A stretch of DNA of 64,000 nt from Spirosoma sp. KCTC 42546 (GCF_006965485.1 NZ_CP041360.1:1488001-1552000); one strand, 5' to 3'; positions 24,837-34,172 are shown, counted from the first letter of the stretch. Notes: a model not told the origin generated them from the letters alone. Numbers and translations are program-made.

Positions 24837-27629
24837 ATGAAACTAAGACAACTCATTGCCCTATTCGCAATGATATTTTTAACCGCTCTGACCGTTCAGG
24901 CGCAATCGCGCCGGATATCGGGTACGATACGGGATGCTGAAACAGGGCAGCCGCTCACCGGAGCGAGTGTGCTTGTAAAAGGTCAACTGACGGGTACGGT
25001 TGCCAACACCAATGGTGGCTTCTCGTTAACGACGAATCAGCGCGGACCTGTTACACTGATGATTTCGATGGTTGGGCACGAAGCGCAGACGGTTGTCTTA
25101 CCCGATGCAAATCAGGCTATTGACGTAAAGCTCCGGCTGGCTACCAACTCCTTGCAGGATGTTGTTGTGGCTGCCTCGCGGGTGGAAGAAAGCTTACTGC
25201 GCGCTCCGGTAACGGTCGAGAAAATGGATTCCAGAGCCATTCGCGAAACACCATCGGCTACATTTTATGAAGGTCTCAATAACCTGAAAGGGGTTGATAT
25301 GGTCACAAGTGGATTGACCTATAAACAAATCAATACACGGGGTTTTGCCAGCACGGGCAACAGCCGGTTCCTGCAATTGATTGATGGGGTCGATAACCAA
25401 CCGGCTGGCTTTGGATTCGCGATGGGCAACTTGTTTGGGCTGAGTGATTTAGATGCAGAAAGTGCCGAGTTAGTAGCGGGAGCCGCTTCAGCATTGTACG
25501 GTCCTGCGGCCTTCAACGGGGCTTTGTTAATGACTAGTAAAGACCCATTCCGGTATCAGGGATTGAGTGTTCAGGCCAAGTTGGGCGTTAATCACATCAA
25601 CGATTCGAACACGGGAGCGGCTCTGTATCAGGACTATGGCTTTCGGTATGCTAAAGCATTCAATAATAAACTGGCGTTCAAACTGGTGGCCTCATATATG
25701 AAAGGGCTCGACTGGTTTGCCACCGATTACACGGATGTAGATGCAACCACCTCGCCCGAAAAACGGGGGCCGTCGAATCCGGCCTATAATGGCCTGAATG
25801 TCTATGGCGATGAGATTAACCGGACCATTACGGACATTGGTAAAGTGTCTCGGACAGGTTATCAGGAAAAATACCTGACCGATTATAATGTCTATAGCCT
25901 GAAACTGAATGGTGCCCTTCATTACCGCATCACACCAAATCTGGAAGCGATCTATTCCTATAACTACGCTAAAGGAACAACCAACTACACGGGCAGTAAT
26001 CGATTCTCAGTCAACGGGTTTTCTCTTTTGCAGCACCGAATTGAACTGCGTGGGTCGAATTTCTTTGTTCGGGGGTACACCAATCAGGAAGATTCGCATG
26101 ATTCGTACAATACCCGTTCGCTTGGTCAGCAAATTGACCGGACCTGGGTTCGCGATTTGGCTGGCAACGTAGTAGCGCCTAATGTAGCCGATCAAACCTG
26201 GTTCGACCGGTATACGGCTGCTTATCAGGGGAAAGTGCAGGGCGTAACGGCCAGCGACCAGGCTACTGCCCGCTCATTTGCCGATCAGGGACGATTGCTG
26301 CCTGGCTCTGCCGAATATGAGCAGCAGAAAGCGCGATTGATTGGTATTCAGGGCTTAGCGGGCGCTGGCATTCTGAGTCAAACCAACATGTACCATGCCG
26401 ATGCACAGTATAACCTGACATCGGCGTTAGCGTCTGCGGGTCTTTCGGGAACCGAGTTGCTGGTCGGTGGTAATTTCCGGCAGTATAGTCTGTTTACAAA
26501 CGGAACCTTATTTGATGATAAAGGCGGACGAATCCTGTACAGTGAGTTTGGTACGTTTGCCCAACTTAGCAAATCGTTGCTGGCCGATAAGCTGAAACTA
26601 ACCGTATCGGGTCGGTATGATAAGAATCAGAACTTTGCAGGCTACTTTACGCCCCGCGCTTCGGCGGTTTTTTCGCCCACAGACCGGCACCATTTTCGGT
26701 GCTCGTTCCAATCCGGCTTCCGGAATCCTACCCCCAGCGATCAGTTTATTAAACTCAACGTTGGTCCAATCACGATTCTGGGTGGTGCACCGAGTAATAG
26801 TGCTGGTATGAACGTCTACGAAAACTCGTTCAATTCCACCAGCATTGGGGGCTTTGTAAACGGCTTCCTGGCCGATGTGAATAAGGTTGGACCGCAGCAG
26901 GCCGTCCTGAACAATAAAAACAAACTGGTGAAATCGAACGTGCCCTACATTGCTCCTGAGCGGGTACAAAGTTTCGAAGTTGGTTATCGTACACTACTCA
27001 CGAGCCGCCTGTCGCTTGATGCCAATTATTACTATGGGGCGTACCGCAATTTCATCCTGAACACTGTAGTCATTCGGCCAAACAATCCCGTGCTGGCTGC
27101 CGATGGAAGCATCAACCCCGCTGCTGCACAGGATATTCTGAATTCGACTTATCAGGCATTTCAATTATATACTAACGCCCCCGACCGCGTTACGGCACAA
27201 GGAGCCACACTTGGATTGACCTACAGTACACTTGGCGGCTATAACCTAACAGGTAACGGAACCTGGTCGGCCTTCAATTTGCAAAACGCCGATCCAAACA
27301 ATATTCCGGCTTTCAATACGCCCCGTTTCAAAACGAACGTAACGTTTGGGCATCGGAACATTCTGCCAAATGTTGGCTTCAACATAGCCTGGCATTGGCA
27401 GGAAGCCTTTGATTGGGTTGGGTCGTTCAATGACCTGCGACCAGGCCGCATCCAGGCGTATAGTCTTCTCGATGCTCGGGTGACATTGAAACTGCCTGCT
27501 TACAAAACGCTGCTGAAAGTGGGTGCATCGAACCTGACGAATCAGTACGTTGTGCAGGCGTATGGCTCTCCCGCAGTAGGGGGTTTGTATTATGTATCGC
27601 TTACGTTTGATCAGGGTATGTTACGGTAA
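24837..27629 (+). CDS. TonB-dependent receptor with CarboxypepD-regulatory domain
   Basis: The 930-residue protein has a signal peptide ending TVQAQ. A carboxypeptidase-regulatory-like domain covers about residues 25-105 (ISGTIRDAETGQPLTGASVLV). The plug contains VVVAASRVEESLLRAPVTVEKMDSR, QINTRGFASTGNSRFLQLIDGVDNQPAG and ELVAGAASALYGPAAFNGALLM. The barrel closes with GGLYYVSLTFDQGMLR. It differs from the FecA-like receptor at 19308, and there is no SusD, so it is not a classical glycan-uptake pair. An MFS transporter gene follows 19 bp later, which could carry the ligand over the inner membrane. Confidence 0.9.
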   Translation: MKLRQLIALFAMIFLTALTVQAQSRRISGTIRDAETGQPLTGASVLVKGQLTGTVANTNGGFSLTTNQRGPVTLMISMVGHEAQTVVLPDANQAIDVKLRLATNSLQDVVVAASRVEESLLRAPVTVEKMDSRAIRETPSATFYEGLNNLKGVDMVTSGLTYKQINTRGFASTGNSRFLQLIDGVDNQPAGFGFAMGNLFGLSDLDAESAELVAGAASALYGPAAFNGALLMTSKDPFRYQGLSVQAKLGVNHINDSNTGAALYQDYGFRYAKAFNNKLAFKLVASYMKGLDWFATDYTDVDATTSPEKRGPSNPAYNGLNVYGDEINRTITDIGKVSRTGYQEKYLTDYNVYSLKLNGALHYRITPNLEAIYSYNYAKGTTNYTGSNRFSVNGFSLLQHRIELRGSNFFVRGYTNQEDSHDSYNTRSLGQQIDRTWVRDLAGNVVAPNVADQTWFDRYTAAYQGKVQGVTASDQATARSFADQGRLLPGSAEYEQQKARLIGIQGLAGAGILSQTNMYHADAQYNLTSALASAGLSGTELLVGGNFRQYSLFTNGTLFDDKGGRILYSEFGTFAQLSKSLLADKLKLTVSGRYDKNQNFAGYFTPRASAVFSPTDRHHFRCSFQSGFRNPTPSDQFIKLNVGPITILGGAPSNSAGMNVYENSFNSTSIGGFVNGFLADVNKVGPQQAVLNNKNKLVKSNVPYIAPERVQSFEVGYRTLLTSRLSLDANYYYGAYRNFILNTVVIRPNNPVLAADGSINPAAAQDILNSTYQAFQLYTNAPDRVTAQGATLGLTYSTLGGYNLTGNGTWSAFNLQNADPNNIPAFNTPRFKTNVTFGHRNILPNVGFNIAWHWQEAFDWVGSFNDLRPGRIQAYSLLDARVTLKLPAYKTLLKVGASNLTNQYVVQAYGSPAVGGLYYVSLTFDQGMLR

Positions 27630-27647
27630 TTCTAGATAAAACAAGCC

Positions 27648-28877
27648 ATGGAAACAATCCAACTCCCTGTTGATCAGGAACAACGCGTCAAACTGCCCTG
27701 GGGTAGTTTTGCACTCTGTGTGGTGGCCTATCTGTTCGGGGGTACGGCTAGCACGCTCATGGCGACGTACTTGCCGGTAGCTGTTCCTCAATTGCTTGGT
27801 GGAAAGGCTTCGCCTGCTGAATTGGATCAGGTTAGTGCCTGGGTTAGTGCTGCCTTCCTATATGGATGGATGATTGGTGGCTTCGTATTCGGGCCATTGG
27901 CCGATCGCTTCGGCCGAGTTCGGGCCCTGGTTCTGGCTACGGGATTATGCGGGGGGGGCATGTTGGCAACTGCCTTTGCTCCCAACGAGTACGTTTTGTT
28001 CCTGCTTCGGGCACTGACGGGTGCAGGCGTGGGAGGCATTCTTTTGGTGTCAACGGTTTACATATCGGAGGTATGGCCCGTTCGGTCGCGACCCGTTGCG
28101 TTAGGCGTACTGGCAACGGCATTTCCAGTGGGCATAGTAGCAACTGGCGGTCTGGCGAGTGGTTTCAGCGATTGGCAAATTGCGTTCGGCATTGGCGTGG
28201 TACCGGTCTTAGTCGCTATTCTGATTGGTCTGTTCCTCCCTGAGTCGGGCAGTTGGCAGCAGGGGAAAAGGCAAACTCATCAACCCAGTTTGTTCAGTGC
28301 TGAAAACAAGGCGAATGTCATTAGTGGCGCCATCATTTTTGGGTCGGTGCTGATTGGCCTTTGGGGTATTTTCTCATGGATACCAACCTGGGTGCAATCA
28401 TTGCTGCCGGTAGGCCAGACTGGCCAGATTGAACGTGGTATCACCATGATGTTGTTGGGAATGGGGGGCATTTTAGGAGGTATTGCATCGGGCTTTCTGG
28501 TGGCCCAGCTTGGGGCTCGTCAAACCTTGTTATTCACCTTTGCAGGTTGTATTCTAGCCTGCGGCTTACTCTTCCTAACGAACCAGTCTTTTTCGCCCGT
28601 CATTTATGGCGAACTGGCGCTCGTATCCCTATTTTTTGGGATTAGTCAGGGGTCATTGTCCAGCTATGTGCCTACCTTATTTTCAGCCTCAATTCGGGCT
28701 ACAGCCACTGGCTTCTGCTTTAATATTGGGCGACTGTTTACGGCCACATTAGTGCTATTTGTTGGTTCGTTGACAACCGCCCTGGGTGGTATTGGCAATG
28801 CGTTGGTCTTATTCTCAACTGCTTTTCTGATTGCATTTGTTGCGGTTTATCTAAAGAGCGAACGAGCGAACGAGTGA
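27648..28877 (+). CDS. MFS transporter
   Basis: The 409-residue protein has about 12 hydrophobic segments. The motif A-like loop GPLADRFGRVRALVLATG lies between helices 2 and 3 and a weaker equivalent after helix 8 (GGIASGFLVAQLGARQTLL). The opening and RSRPVALGVLATAFPVG resemble sugar/aromatic-acid transporters of the family. It sits between a TonB receptor gene and an AhpD gene. The last residues (SERANE and the stop) are encoded by an inverted-repeat arm of 8-nt units. Substrate and direction are unknown. Confidence 0.9.
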   Translation: METIQLPVDQEQRVKLPWGSFALCVVAYLFGGTASTLMATYLPVAVPQLLGGKASPAELDQVSAWVSAAFLYGWMIGGFVFGPLADRFGRVRALVLATGLCGGGMLATAFAPNEYVLFLLRALTGAGVGGILLVSTVYISEVWPVRSRPVALGVLATAFPVGIVATGGLASGFSDWQIAFGIGVVPVLVAILIGLFLPESGSWQQGKRQTHQPSLFSAENKANVISGAIIFGSVLIGLWGIFSWIPTWVQSLLPVGQTGQIERGITMMLLGMGGILGGIASGFLVAQLGARQTLLFTFAGCILACGLLFLTNQSFSPVIYGELALVSLFFGISQGSLSSYVPTLFSASIRATATGFCFNIGRLFTATLVLFVGSLTTALGGIGNALVLFSTAFLIAFVAVYLKSERANE

Positions 28878-28950
28878 ATGAGTGGGGCCATCCGGTTACT
28901 ATACACTCTTTCACTCATTCACCCTTTCGCTCATTCACTCGTTCACTCAT
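28856..28950. repeat. Gene-junction inverted repeat of 8-nt GAGYGAAN units
   Basis: The left arm (28856-28884) reads GAGCGAAC twice, then GAGTGAAT; the right arm (about 28902-28950) is the complement of five or six such units. The arms differ in unit number. The left arm overlaps the end of the MFS gene and the right ends 7 nt before the AhpD ATG. The same unit builds the repeat at 44443-44520. Confidence 0.8.
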
Positions 28951-28956
28951 TTTTCT

Positions 28957-29538
28957 ATGCCACATATCACACTTCCTGATGGCATTCCAGGTATTCGGAG
29001 TCTCGTCATGTACCGCCCCGATACCGGCCAGCATCTTTACGAACTGGCACAAACTTTGTTGCGTGCCGGTTCGCCCGATAGTACGCTCACCAATGCCGAA
29101 CGGGAACTGATTGCTGCGTTCGTTTCGAAGCAGAATCGCACTGATTTTTGTATGAACAGTCACGCGGCTGCGTCCCGGTACCTCTATGCCGATCAGCGCG
29201 CACTGGTTGATCAGACCTTACTTAATCCAGACTCTGCGCCAATCTCAGCCAAATTGAAAGCCCTGCTCACCATTGCTGATCACGTACAAGCCGACGCGCG
29301 TACCGTTTCAGACGATCTGGTAACAGCCGCTCGTGCTGAAGGGGCAACCGATGGGGACATTCACGATACCGTACTAATTGCGGCTTCATTCTGCATGTAT
29401 AATCGCTATGTAGATGGACTCGCTACGCTGACGCCCACCGATCCGGCGGCTTATGAAGCAATGGGGGAACGGATGGGAACTGTAGGCTATCAATTACCAA
29501 AGGCTGGCAATGCCGCCAGTTCTTCTACTTCTTTATGA
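28957..29538 (+). CDS. AhpD-like protein, copy 2, missing one cysteine
   Basis: This ~193-residue member matches copies 1 and 3 (MPHITLPDGIPGIRSL, ERELIAAFVSKQNRTDFCMNSH, GDIHDTVLIAASFCMYNRYVDGLATL). Measured against canonical AhpD, Glu50, Cys65 and His69 are kept, but the first Cys of CxxC is Thr62. A dithiol mechanism is therefore not possible unless another Cys substitutes. The ATG at 28957 is chosen because the in-frame sequence before it lies in the 8-nt repeat. It lies between the MFS gene and haloperoxidase-family copy 2. Confidence 0.83.
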   Translation: MPHITLPDGIPGIRSLVMYRPDTGQHLYELAQTLLRAGSPDSTLTNAERELIAAFVSKQNRTDFCMNSHAAASRYLYADQRALVDQTLLNPDSAPISAKLKALLTIADHVQADARTVSDDLVTAARAEGATDGDIHDTVLIAASFCMYNRYVDGLATLTPTDPAAYEAMGERMGTVGYQLPKAGNAASSSTSL

Positions 29539-29742
29539 TAGGTTGGTATAGTCCCTGGCTACTTTGTAGCTGGGGCACTATTGTTGCTAATAAATTACTA
29601 TAGAATAGATGATAATTGAAGAGAGTTAAATGGGGTAAATAGTTACTTCATATACGTTGCCACCGAAACTTAACCCATAGTGTATAAGAAATGGTATGCC
29701 ACCAAGTACTCACTATTTTTTACACTAATTATAAGGACAACC

Positions 29743-31146
29743 ATGAATTTTTTTACACACAAGTTAACATGGAAAACCAGTACAATCAGCCGTAACTACA
29801 GTATTCGTTACACCTTACTTATTGCTTTTGTGTGGATGTTGGCGGCTTGTCAGCCTAAAACAGATGATGTTGCGCCGGTCCTGACCGCATCTACCACAGA
29901 TGCCTCAGTGGCAACTCAATGGATGGATTTGTTCCTGAATGTCGAACGGTATGCGCCAGGGTACAGACCACCTGTAGCCGCCCGGACGCTGGCCTATATT
30001 GGGTTAGCTGCCTACGAAACGGTAGTGCCGGGTTCGGCAAAGTACCAGTCGGTAGCGTCTAGATTTTCAGGACTTACCGTGCCAAAGATAGAAACGGGTA
30101 AGTCGTATCGTTGGGATGTGGCCCTGAATGAAACCTACTACCTGATGATGAAAGGCTTCTTCCCGCACGTAGTTGATGCCGACAAAGCCAGGATTGAGGA
30201 GTTGTATAAAAAATTGACGATTACAGTCGGGGGTGCCGATGAACTGGATCGGTCTAAAAAATTTGGACAGGCTATGGCAACAGCGGTGTTCGACTATTCA
30301 AAAACCGACGCTGCTGGTGATGCAGCTTACCTTCGCAACCAACCTGCCGATTACGTACCCCCAACGGGCGTCGGTAAATGGCAGCCAACCGCTCCTGATT
30401 TCGGTCGGGCATTATTACCCTACTGGGGCAAAGTCAGGACCTTTGTTGCCAGTGAAACAGACAAAGTGGCCAAGGCTCCTCTTGACTATAGCACCAATGT
30501 AAAATCGACCTTGTTTGCACAGGGGCTGGAAGTTTATTCCAACACAACTCCGCTGTCAAAAGAGCAGCAATGGATTGGTGAGTTCTGGAGTGATGATATC
30601 TACAAACTAACATTCGAACCCGCTGGTCGTTGGCTGGCTGTTGCTCAACAAGTCGTTATCAAAGAAAAGGTAGCGTTGGATAAGGCTGTTTATACGTATG
30701 CGAAAATAGGTATTGGCCTGAGCGATATTGGTGTAGCTTGCTGGAACTCTAAATACATCTACAACATCGAGCGTCCCATCACCTATATTCGGAGAACGAT
30801 TGATCCTACCTGGGTGACACGATTGAACAATCCAATTAGTGTTGCGGTAGGGGTTACGCCACCGTTTCCAGCTTATCCATCCGGGCATTCCTGTTTCGGA
30901 GCTGTAGCGGCTGAAGTCCTAACCAATATTTACGGCACTGCGTACGCTATGACCGACCGCTGCCACGAGGGACGAACCGAGTTTAATGGTACACCCCGAA
31001 GCTTCAATAGCTTCTACGAGATGGCCCAGGAGAATGCGTATTCCCGGGTTGTTCTGGGCGTTCATTACCGTATGGATTGTGAAGAAGGATTACGCATGGG
31101 ATACGCCATCGGACGTAAGGTAAACCAGTTAACCTGGGAGAAATGA
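29743..31146 (+). CDS. Vanadium haloperoxidase/PAP2-superfamily lipoprotein, copy 2
   Basis: The ~467-residue protein starts at ATG 29743, giving the signal YTLLIAFVWMLAAC with a good lipobox; an upstream GTG at 29680 would only extend it. Active-site motifs are complete: KYIYNIERP (about 336), YPSGHSCF (about 380) and SRVVLGVHYRMD (about 434). It differs from copies 1 and 3 in the rest of the sequence and looks closer to typical bacterial vanadium-dependent haloperoxidase-like proteins. Vanadate binding and halide oxidation are possible, but phosphatase activity cannot be excluded. It is flanked on both sides by AhpD-like genes. Confidence 0.88.
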   Translation: MNFFTHKLTWKTSTISRNYSIRYTLLIAFVWMLAACQPKTDDVAPVLTASTTDASVATQWMDLFLNVERYAPGYRPPVAARTLAYIGLAAYETVVPGSAKYQSVASRFSGLTVPKIETGKSYRWDVALNETYYLMMKGFFPHVVDADKARIEELYKKLTITVGGADELDRSKKFGQAMATAVFDYSKTDAAGDAAYLRNQPADYVPPTGVGKWQPTAPDFGRALLPYWGKVRTFVASETDKVAKAPLDYSTNVKSTLFAQGLEVYSNTTPLSKEQQWIGEFWSDDIYKLTFEPAGRWLAVAQQVVIKEKVALDKAVYTYAKIGIGLSDIGVACWNSKYIYNIERPITYIRRTIDPTWVTRLNNPISVAVGVTPPFPAYPSGHSCFGAVAAEVLTNIYGTAYAMTDRCHEGRTEFNGTPRSFNSFYEMAQENAYSRVVLGVHYRMDCEEGLRMGYAIGRKVNQLTWEK

Positions 31147-31156
31147 CGAGATCCAT

Positions 31157-31223
31157 TAGATTCTATGGATTCTATTGATTTTTGACGATACATCTCGAAA
31201 TTTCAACAGAATCCACAGAATCA
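31157..31223. repeat. GATTCT-type inverted repeat
   Basis: The left part, TAGATTCTATGGATTCTATT from 31157, and the right part at 31203-31223 match as complements in about 19 of 22 positions. The element starts 10 nt after the haloperoxidase stop. It belongs with the GATTCT element at 19135. Confidence 0.65.
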
Positions 31224-31259
31224 AAATGACCAGCTATATATACCTAACCATAATAACCT

Positions 31260-31847
31260 ATGCCACATATCGAACTACCCGCCGGGTTGCCCGGCATCCG
31301 GGGGCCAATGGCGTTCAGCCCTGAAACCGCCCGTCCGCTTAACGATTTGGTCAATGTATTACTACGGACGAACGTAAGCCGACCCGAGTCGGGTTTGTCG
31401 GAAGGGGAACGGGAACTCATTGCGACCTATGTGTCATCGCTGAACGATTGCTTTTTCTGTCAGACCATCCACGGAGCCGTAGCCAGCCAGCACCTCGGCG
31501 ATACTGACTGGACGTTAGTGGAATCGGTGAAGTGTGATTACCAGGGGGCTGCTATCTCTCCCAAAATGAAAGCACTACTGACTGTAGCAGGGAGTGTGCA
31601 ACAGGGCGGGAAATTTGTTACATCAGAGCAGGTTGAGGCTGCCCGTGCCGAGGGTGCTACGGATCATGATATTCATGACACGGTGCTGATTGCTGCCGCG
31701 TTCTGTATGTTCAATCGCTATGTTGATGGGTTGGCGACCTGGGCTCCACAAGATCCAGGTCTGTACCGATACCGCGCCCAGAAAGTAGCCGAATATGGAT
31801 ACACACACGAGGATCATTATATGCCCACTACTCCCTTAACAACCTGA
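31260..31847 (+). CDS. AhpD-like protein, copy 3, with canonical CxxCxxxH
   Basis: The 195-residue protein has GERELIATYVSSLNDCFFCQTIH: Glu52, Cys64, Cys67 and His71 in the exact AhpD spacing, followed by DIHDTVLIAAAFCMFNRYVDGLATW. This is the only one of the three paralogs with the intact catalytic set, so it is the best candidate for active alkyl-hydroperoxide or disulfide reductase chemistry. It lies 11 bp upstream of the DUF3179 gene. Confidence 0.88.
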   Translation: MPHIELPAGLPGIRGPMAFSPETARPLNDLVNVLLRTNVSRPESGLSEGERELIATYVSSLNDCFFCQTIHGAVASQHLGDTDWTLVESVKCDYQGAAISPKMKALLTVAGSVQQGGKFVTSEQVEAARAEGATDHDIHDTVLIAAAFCMFNRYVDGLATWAPQDPGLYRYRAQKVAEYGYTHEDHYMPTTPLTT

Positions 31848-31858
31848 CCCTATCTTCG

Positions 31859-33088
31859 ATGAAGCGCTCCCTGTTGTTCTTTCTGATTCCGATCCTCCTG
31901 CTGATTGTTCTTGAGGTACTGAGTGTTTATTTCATTATGCCCTTCCCCGGCAGTCAGCTTGGCCTTACTGAGGCCGAAACGGGGCAGGCCGCACTTGGCC
32001 GTGTTGAACTGGCGTATTGGTTGCACAAGAACATCAGCTGGCTTCGAATAGTTGGGTTGCTGCTATTGGCTTACCCTGCCTTTTTGATCATCATGAAGCC
32101 CCGTCGAGTATGGCATCGGTATGTCGCAGGTGGGCTCGTATTATTGTATGGCGTAGTGTTGTATGAGGTCAATAGGGAGATGATGGCCGACCAGATGTTT
32201 AAGCAACCTATTCAAAAGCGGGTAGTGCCGATGAGTGAGAATAAAATTCCGCTAAACAAACTCGTGGTCGGTTTTGAGGCTATGGGACAAGCTACTGCTT
32301 ATCCACTGCAATTGATTGGTTATCACCATCAGGTGCGCGATACGGTGGGTGGCCAGCCCATTATGGTTACGTATTGTACCGTTTGCCGAACAGGGCGCGT
32401 ATTTAGTCCGTTCATAAAAGGGGAGGCTGATGAATTTCGGCTGGTAGGGATGGACCATTTCAATGCCATGTTCGAGGACAAACGTACCGGTTCCTGGTGG
32501 CGACAGGCTACGGGTGAGGCTATTGTAGGGCCCTTAAAAGGAAAAAGCCTGAGCGAGCTGACGGGCCGACAGATGACCCTGGGAGAGTGGGCTGCGGAAC
32601 ATCCCAATACGCGTGTATTGCAGGCGGATCCAGCCTTTGCTGAGGAGTTTGAGAATATGAAAAAATACGATCGGGGCTTGTCGAAGGGAAAGCTCACCCG
32701 CCGTGACTCCGCTTCATGGAAACCCAAATCGTGGGTTATTGGTGTGGAGAAGGTGGGCTTTTCGAAGGCCTATGACTGGAATAAACTGCAAACGAAGCGT
32801 ATCTTAAACGATGTTGTAGGGAATGAGCCGCTGGTGTTAACGATGGCTCCGGACAGTGTATCCTTTGGCGTATGGAGCCGACGGGTTGGTGTACAAACGC
32901 TCAACTTTCAGTACGCCAATCGCCAACTCACCGACCAGGAAACCAAGTCGGTCTGGACCTGGCGGGGACATTGCGTAGCGGGTCCCTTGCTTGGAAAGCG
33001 ACTTGCCGCCATCCCCAAAGCGCATCAGGAGTTCTGGCATTCGTGGCGCACATTTCACCCCGATACCAGGCGGGATGATGCTCCATAA
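31859..33088 (+). CDS. DUF3179 domain-containing membrane protein
   Basis: The 409-residue protein has two or three N-terminal hydrophobic segments (FFLIPILLLIVLEVLSVYFI, IVGLLLLAYPAFLIIM, YVAGGLVLLYGVVLY). A DUF3179 domain follows: GQPIMVTYCTVCRTGRVFSP (Cys pair near residue 175), DHFNAMFEDKRTGSWWRQATGEAIVGPLKG. DUF3179 proteins are exported or membrane proteins of unknown function with a conserved CxxC-like pair. Position directly after an AhpD with CxxC suggests redox coupling (inference). A clear terminator follows its stop. Confidence 0.87.
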   Translation: MKRSLLFFLIPILLLIVLEVLSVYFIMPFPGSQLGLTEAETGQAALGRVELAYWLHKNISWLRIVGLLLLAYPAFLIIMKPRRVWHRYVAGGLVLLYGVVLYEVNREMMADQMFKQPIQKRVVPMSENKIPLNKLVVGFEAMGQATAYPLQLIGYHHQVRDTVGGQPIMVTYCTVCRTGRVFSPFIKGEADEFRLVGMDHFNAMFEDKRTGSWWRQATGEAIVGPLKGKSLSELTGRQMTLGEWAAEHPNTRVLQADPAFAEEFENMKKYDRGLSKGKLTRRDSASWKPKSWVIGVEKVGFSKAYDWNKLQTKRILNDVVGNEPLVLTMAPDSVSFGVWSRRVGVQTLNFQYANRQLTDQETKSVWTWRGHCVAGPLLGKRLAAIPKAHQEFWHSWRTFHPDTRRDDAP

Positions 33089-33096
33089 GCATGCAA

Positions 33097-33122
33097 AGCC
33101 GGACCGCAAGTCCGGCTTTTTT
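33097..33122 (+). terminator. Rho-independent terminator after the DUF3179 gene
   Basis: AGCCGGAC (33097-33104), a 5-nt loop, GTCCGGCT (33110-33117) and a T-run make a textbook terminator 8 nt after the DUF3179 stop. It shows that the next barrel gene starts a new transcript. Confidence 0.88.
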
Positions 33123-33177
33123 GGTGACCACTCACGAGGAAAACGTCAATAAATACCAGATGCTAGCGTTGAACCTC

Positions 33178-33185
33178 TACTTTTG
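33178..33185 (+). promoter_or_regulatory. Candidate -7 box (TACTTTTG)
   Basis: TACTTTTG matches TAnnTTTG and lies 19 nt before the ATG at 33205, downstream of the terminator, which supports a new transcript here. Confidence 0.5.
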
Positions 33186-33204
33186 TACCACCTACCATAA
33201 GTTT

Positions 33205-34122
33205 ATGCGATTAGTAGCCTACATTGTCAGCATTGGTTTTTTACTGGGTTTGGCCCAGAAAACCCGCGCTCAGGGATCAATTGACGGCTTCATGCGCGGG
33301 CAACGAAAGGCCAGTCTGGCCATCTTTGGCGCGCAGGAAACCTACGATACGTATTACATCAACACGACAGAAACAAAGAACCCCAATCTGGGTACGGTTA
33401 CTACCCAGACCCTAACGGTCGTTGGCACCTACGGCTTAGGCTACGACCTCGATTTGATCGTGTCCGCACCTTATGTTCGTACCCAGGCCAGCGCGGGTTA
33501 TTTTCCTAAGCAGGAGGGCTTTCAGGATGTGTCGGGTACACTGCGCTGGGAAGCGTACGACTATAAGTTTGGGAAGACCAAGCTCTCCTGGGAATTCGCC
33601 GTTGGGTATTCTATGCCCATGCAGAATTACGTCAACGACGCACTCGTAGCTATTGGCCGTGGATCGCAGAATCTGGATGGCCGAACGTTGCTGCATTTTA
33701 AAGCGCCTAACTTTTTCATCACCGGTCAGTACGGCTACATTCGGCGCGGACAGGTCAAGCTTGATCACATCGTGAATACCTACGATCCTAGCCAACTGAA
33801 TCCAAACAGTGGCTTAAAAGTCAATGTGCCCGATGTTACGGAACTCATTGTCCGGGCGGGCATTGTCACAAAAGTGTTCAATATAGATGCCTGGTTCCAG
33901 CGTCAAACACCGCATAGCGATGGTACCAACATCGGTCCGGGCATTCCGTTTCCGACCAATGCCGTTGGGTTTACACGAGTTGGAGCAACGGCCTACCTGC
34001 GGCTGTTAAAGCAGTTCGGGCTGACGGCAGGCTATAACACGACACTCGATGGCCGGAATATCGGCAAAAGCACACAACTCAATGCAGGCGTAGTCATTGG
34101 TCACTGGACCGCAAATAACTAG
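33205..34122 (+). CDS. Outer-membrane beta-barrel protein (paralog of 21558-22454)
   Basis: The ~305-residue protein has a signal peptide (RLVAYIVSIGFLLGLAQKTRAQ). The start at ATG 33205 puts that signal at the N-terminus and lies after the terminator and promoter box; an in-frame upstream ATG at 33091 falls inside the terminator region. Barrel strands include TLTVVGTYGLGYDLDLIVSAPYV, SWEFAVGYSMPMQNYV and FGLTAGYNTTLDGRN, ending with LNAGVVIGHW. It aligns with the barrel at 21558 and, like it, precedes a haloperoxidase-family lipoprotein gene. Confidence 0.75.
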   Translation: MRLVAYIVSIGFLLGLAQKTRAQGSIDGFMRGQRKASLAIFGAQETYDTYYINTTETKNPNLGTVTTQTLTVVGTYGLGYDLDLIVSAPYVRTQASAGYFPKQEGFQDVSGTLRWEAYDYKFGKTKLSWEFAVGYSMPMQNYVNDALVAIGRGSQNLDGRTLLHFKAPNFFITGQYGYIRRGQVKLDHIVNTYDPSQLNPNSGLKVNVPDVTELIVRAGIVTKVFNIDAWFQRQTPHSDGTNIGPGIPFPTNAVGFTRVGATAYLRLLKQFGLTAGYNTTLDGRNIGKSTQLNAGVVIGHWTANN

Positions 34123-34172
34123 TTGCCTGTTAAATGGAACCATTCATGCTTTTTAAGCACTCCAGGGCATGA

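Noticed and set aside
28856..28950. CRISPR-like array
   Set aside because: Units are 8 nt, degenerate and without unique spacers, and the block folds into an inverted repeat; no cas genes are nearby.
28882..28956. N-terminal extension of AhpD copy 2
   Set aside because: The segment lies entirely in the 8-nt inverted repeat; the paralogs start with MPHI at the equivalent of 28957.
29680..29742. GTG start of haloperoxidase copy 2
   Set aside because: An extra 21 residues would precede an already long signal peptide; the ATG at 29743 gives a conventional lipoprotein N-terminus.
33091..33204. N-terminal extension of the barrel protein
   Set aside because: The extension overlaps a clear terminator and hides the signal peptide; the ATG at 33205 fits both the signal and the promoter box.
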